Shown: positions 59,620-64,000 of the stretch, piece by piece
Layout of the letters: each line of letters opens with the position of its first letter
How positions within the stretch are numbered: the first letter of the stretch is position 1
Assembly: GCA_022577435.1 (NCBI GenBank)
Contig: JAKOON010000011.1
Span: 11,831,198-11,895,197 of the forward strand
Length of the DNA stretch: 64,000 nt
DNA from: Embiotoca jacksoni
Taxonomy: Eukaryota; Chordata; Actinopteri; Embiotocidae
Reading direction: 5' to 3'
Notes under the pieces: generated by a model
What the model was told of the DNA's origin: nothing
What the model saw: only the letters and a program-made list of their open reading frames with translations
Database searches by the model: none
Program-made: the position numbers and the translations under genes

Positions 59620-60585
59620 AAGTTGAGTCAAGTTCTGAGTCAGGAGGGAAAATCCTAAATCAAAACAAATAAGTTCCAAACAAAGTCCAACACATCCCAA
59701 GTCAAGTTCCACTTCAAGACAAACAAGTTCCAAGTCAAAATCAATCATTTGCAAGTAAAGACCAACCAGCCCACTTCATGTCAAGCCCCAACACAAGACT
59801 AATAAAACCCAATTCACAACCAACGAGTCCTAATTCAAGAGAAGGGTCAATCAAGTTCTGAGTCAAGTTCTGAGGCAAGTTCAGAAAAGTCCCAAACCAA
59901 GTCCGACGAATCCCAAGACAAGTCCAAAGTCGAGACCAACAAGCTTCAACTCCAGATGACCGAGATCCAAGTCAAGAGGGGAAACTCCAAAGTCACAACC
60001 ATCAAGTCCTAAATCAAGATAAAGCCCAGTCAAGTCAATACAGGAAAGTCCCAATCCATTTCCAACAAATCCCACAAACAAGTCCAAAATCAAGACCAAC
60101 AAGTCAAAGGTAAAGACCAACCAGTCCATAACATGTTGAGGTCCAGCTCAAGACTAATAAGACCCAAATCTGTGGAAAGTCACAACCAACAAGTCATAAT
60201 TCCAGACCAAGCTCAGTCAAGTCCTGGGTCAATATAAGAAAATCCCAAACCAAGTCTAACAAGCCCATGTCAGGTAGAGTCACAAGTTAAGTCCCACAAC
60301 ACCCAAGACAAGACACGCAACTCTCATGCCACTGCGATATGTCGCAAGTCAAAGACTACCAAGTCCACATCATCTTAAATGCCAACACAAAGCTAATCAC
60401 AGGTCAAGAGAGGTAAGTACATGTAAAGTAGAGTCCCAAGTCAAGGCTCACAGGTCCAAAGTCGATACGGGTAAGTCCCAAGTCAAGACCAACAAGTCCA
60501 AATCAGCCCAAACTCAAGACGAGTAAGTCAAGAGAAGAAAAAGTTGTAAGTGAAGAACGACAAGTCCTGACTCAATAAGATCAGG
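59620..60585. repeat. Degenerate CAAGTC/GACCAA minisatellite, about 950 bp
   Basis: The phrase AAGTCCAAAGTCAAGACCAAC recurs in dozens of diverged forms (CCCAAGTCAAG, GACCAACAAGTCC, AGTCAAGTTCTGAGTCAAG). The plus strand is poor in T and rich in A and C. The minus-strand leucine/glycine/aspartate-rich frame (59881-60129) is a translation of the repeat, not a gene. Confidence 0.85.
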
Positions 60586-60599
60586 CTCAGGATATTCGG

Positions 60600-62085
60600 A
60601 CAGCAAACATTCGTGGGATCAATTATTGTCCCGATGATTGATGAGGTTTGTTGGCAAAAAGAAAAATCACCTGACTTATTCTTGGAAATTGTGATAACAT
60701 ACAGTCATTAGAGGTCAGCCACACTTCCATCTCAGTGATCACATCCTCAGGCTTTCTCCTCATCGTCTCCTTGGTTACCATGACAGCAGCATCTCAAGAG
60801 ACTCTGAGAGAGTGCTAAAATAGGAGGCCAATTAGTCAGTCAGATGCTGATACAGTAGTTGTTTGTCATCCACTTCCCTAAGAACAAAGTGTTGCGATGC
60901 TGCCTCCAGATAACTGATGCGACGCGTCACCCAGAGTGACTCCACGCAGCTATTCATCACCCGGGGGGGGGGGGGGGGGAGCACCGAGCCTTTCTGCTCC
61001 CCAACAACTGGGTCTATATGGGAGTCACCGGTTAAAGCAACAAAATGACGGTTTAGCTCTTCGATACTCTTTGTTCATCAATCCTCACACTAATCTCTGA
61101 CCTACATTGAGCCAATTCTGCTTCCGCCTGTTCCCGAGCAGCTGGTCCAGAAATCAATCCTTCAGGCAATCCATTCTGAATAACGAATCACTTAAAGGCA
61201 TCTCGAAAGGAGAAGAGGAGCAAAGAGATGAGAAAATAGAAAGCAGGCTTTTCAGATTCAGGGTGTGAAATGTGAAAAAAATACTTCAATCGCAGGTGAA
61301 CCACATGTGAAATATGATCAGAGTCTCGCAGTTATGGTGCCGAATAATGGACAGAAAGATTATGATGTCACACCAAAAGTTGACTTTTAACCTTTTCTTT
61401 AGACCGGCATTACGTCATCCTGAGCCAACTCTCATCACTATGATCCTTTCTGGGGGAAAACAACCCTGCTCAGACGTGATGCTGAACCAAAAGAAAGTTG
61501 AGACTTTTCCCAAAATTCTGACTTCAAACTAATCGGTTTAAATCAATAACTGCGTATTTATTTTAGCTAAATATAAAGTAAAACGCACTGATCGCTTCCC
61601 TGACAGAAGGACTTCATGGCTTCGTACCACACGAAGTTAAGACAACGGGACGCTACGGGTTCTAATGGAGCTCGGCCAGTTAGCACAGTGCTAACGTTAG
61701 CTGGCATACTCTTGGTTGAGCAGCCCCTAAATAAAATATTTCAGTGGTAATTTGCTCACCTGGAGTCTCAGTCAGGTAAAAGTAGATGTCTGTAGGACAC
61801 CTCTGGACACCGATAGGCGTTATTTGATTGTACTGATCAAATTCAACTTTTCGATCTATGTAGCATGTTTTACAGCAGGCAGAGTGGACATATATTTACC
61901 TGACAGAGTGTCTTTGGGTCATTTATAAACCTATTTAACCCCGGACGTTTTCTAATAGTTTGCTTTTGTTCCGATATCTTCACTTGTTTTCCCCCCAAAA
62001 AGGGGCGGGGACCTGCTGCAAGGTAACATTGCTGGGTTTGTGCCGGGAACTTGTTTTGTAACTTGCATACGTGCGAATGTTGTTT
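60600..62085. other. Intergenic, possibly conserved non-coding DNA; poly-G run
   Basis: Complex sequence at 60600-60960 looks unlike the surrounding repeats. A 17-nt G run lies near 60963-60979. No gene recognised. Confidence 0.3.
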
Positions 62086-62210
62086 TCTGAGGTCACAGTG
62101 ACCTTTTGACCACCAAAACGTTGTCAATGCATCGTTGAGCCAAAGCGAACATTTGTGCCGAATCTTCTGAAATTTCCACAAGACGTTCCTGAGATATCGT
62201 GCTGCCGTAA
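62086..62210 (-). repeat. Nuclear-receptor-motif repeat family, locus 6 (inverted), with perfect ERE
   Basis: A single inverted unit: AGGTCACAGTGACCT (62090-62104), TTTTGACCACCAAAACG, GAACATTTGTGCCGAATCTT, ACGTTCCTGAGATATCGTGC. The 15-bp core is a perfect consensus oestrogen-response element. Confidence 0.75.
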
Positions 62211-64000
62211 CATGTTGCCGTTTCCGGACGAAACCTCCGGAAGAAAGAACCGGATGTAGACATGGAAAAAGATCAAGAGGTGAAAAACGTGTTCTTTTCT
62301 TTTTATCATCCCCCTCCTTTACTTTCACACACATCCGCATTGTCTGCCAGCAGCTACGTGCACACAGAGACAAACTGAATGTTATCACCATTAAAGAAAA
62401 TGTCATTGCCAAACAATGGCAGCCTTTGGTGTCTGGGTGAAGAGCGCTAAGTGCTTTAAACTGTTGCGCAGACTGCCGTGACGTGCTTCCACAATCATGA
62501 GTGACTCACCGTCGCTTTCACGTCACCTGCAGTCACAATAACAAAGCTCCGCTCTCGCTTTCTGAGCACGAGCCCCCCTATGTCCTCACAGAAAATTGAA
62601 ATACGGAGATCAAAAACGCAGAACAAATGGTCCCAAAAGGATCGTTTTTTGGTTTTTTTTTTGATAGCGTCAGATGATTCGAAAAGGTCCATCTCTGATA
62701 ATGTCAGAGCTGTTGAAGGTAAAAGAGTCTGGTGTGAGATAATAATGAGCCCGAGAGTGGAGGATGATGGGAATCTTTATGGTTCTTATGGACTGTATAG
62801 ACAGATACTTATGACCCAAACAGACGCCATTAACTACCCTGTTTGTTTTAAGCTCTGTTATAACAATTGGGCCTTCACGGCTCTAAAGTCATTTTTGCCG
62901 TTTTGCCTCCATTACAAAATATGAACACTACACTTTTGGTTTTGCCTTCATTTTTCATGAGCTGAAGTAAAATATCTCAGAGTTCTTTCATGCAAACAAA
63001 AGGTCTTATTTCTTAGCTTTTTTTTTTACTTGTTAAAATGTGTTTGTGAGCATTTCATCTTTGCTAAGATGCACAGGTGTGCCTGGGACGAGTCACAAAA
63101 AAAAAAAAAAAGACCACTCTAAAATGTGCAGTTCTTTCTCAACACAAATGCCAGAAATAAGACAAGTATTAGAAAACGAATGTGCACAAGAGCTGTTGCC
63201 AGTGAATTAAAATGTTCATTTTCCGACAATAAAACCGTCTCCAAAAAAAATTGGTTCTGAGAATTTAACAGAACATCCAACCGGTCTCAGGACCTGAGAC
63301 CACGCGGAACCAGTCCAACCCGGGACTATTAAATCCATTAAATCACTGCAGAAAAACAATCGGATCCAACGAGACGACATGACTAAAAGAGCTCCGGTCA
63401 AATCTCAAATGATGGAAAACCACATTGAAAATATGACATTTCTGTTTGTTTTGTTTCTTCAAGGCTGGATTTCACAAGACTTCACAAAATTGGTCTCGGG
63501 GGGGGCATCAGACACTGAGGGGCCCTCAGAGTTGTAAGTCCATCCATCTTCACTGAAAATGTATTTTTTTTATATAAAATGTGGGACGTAGTTGTAAATA
63601 AAGTTTATTTTAATTCAAATTACTACAAACTATGATAAGGATTATTTTAACACTTGTGTTTGTCGCTGTTTCTTCAAAAAGCCGTCTTCTATTTCACTTT
63701 GGCGCATTTTCATTTCTGAACACAAACTTTTCCACCTCTGTCTGTATTATACAGATATTTTGTCTTCTTTCGCAAGTGCCCAGCACGTAAAGTTTGGATC
63801 GCACATCTCTCAGACAAGGAGCCAATCCGAGGGGTTTAAATAAATGCATAAAAAACAAAAACAAAAAAACCCAATAGAAAACAAATAATGTGAACTCACC
63901 ATGTTAAACTCCCGGGTACGTCGTACCTGCCTTCTTCCGATTTCCTGCATGTGGATTACAAAAAAAAAAAAAAAAAAACTCAACCAGAGCTGAGTGACTG
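62211..64000. other. Intergenic DNA, nothing recognised
   Basis: Contains A-runs near 63099-63112 and 63961-63977. No gene, RNA or clear repeat family to the end of the window. Confidence 0.5.

Noticed and set aside
59881..60129. A leucine/glycine/aspartate-rich repeat protein on the minus strand
   Set aside because: It is the translation of the degenerate minisatellite; the repeat extends well past the frame at both ends.
59640..60580. CRISPR-like array of short repeats
   Set aside because: Units are degenerate with no constant repeat/spacer alternation, and the DNA is from a vertebrate.

Overview
The window is nuclear DNA of a teleost fish. It has GT-AG split genes of clear vertebrate families, many (CA)n/(GT)n arrays, tRNA-derived SINE fragments, L2- and Rex/RTE-type LINE tails, mariner and MITE-like DNA transposons, and no bacterial-type gene packing. 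I cannot name the species from sequence alone; the repeat content suggests a perch-like (percomorph) fish. No rRNA gene, intact tRNA gene or CRISPR array was seen.

Layout. (1) Positions 1-9.1 kb: a complete plus-strand gene for the dynactin actin-related protein ARP1, beta-centractin type (actr1b). Eleven coding exons lie at 167-6743 and join to exactly 376 codons plus stop. A long, low-complexity 3' UTR follows, probably ending near 9118. (2) 9.1-23.1 kb: intergenic DNA with an AT-rich tract, a perfect 18-bp hairpin, LINE and SINE fragments and microsatellites; the two genes point towards each other across it. (3) 23.16-31.81 kb: a minus-strand receptor of the neuropeptide Y/peptide YY family (Y1 subfamily, Y8-like). 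Four coding exons give a complete 382-residue seven-helix receptor. Its introns hold a mariner copy and an L2 fragment. (4) 31.8-64 kb: no coding gene recognised. The region holds three more mariner-derived copies, a palindromic MITE, several teleost interspersed repeats, a degenerate minisatellite, a possible untranslated first exon with a good splice donor at 48.65 kb (minus strand), and a promoter-like CCAAT/GC-box cluster at 58.15 kb.

The two genes have no known shared pathway: one is a cytoskeletal motor adaptor subunit, the other a G-protein-coupled peptide receptor. Their adjacency is a matter of synteny.

For a second look, the strongest items are these. A dispersed repeat family present at six or more places carries nuclear-receptor half-sites in DR1, IR3 and IR1 layouts, including perfect ones. 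The receptor gene has an in-frame, stop-free 162-nt third intron and two further coding introns that are unusual for this family. A mariner derivative with a nested insertion at the same junction in three of four copies appears to have spread as a composite. Two CTCF-like motifs in convergent orientation flank the 3' part of the receptor gene. I found no convincing evidence for a wholly new biological system.
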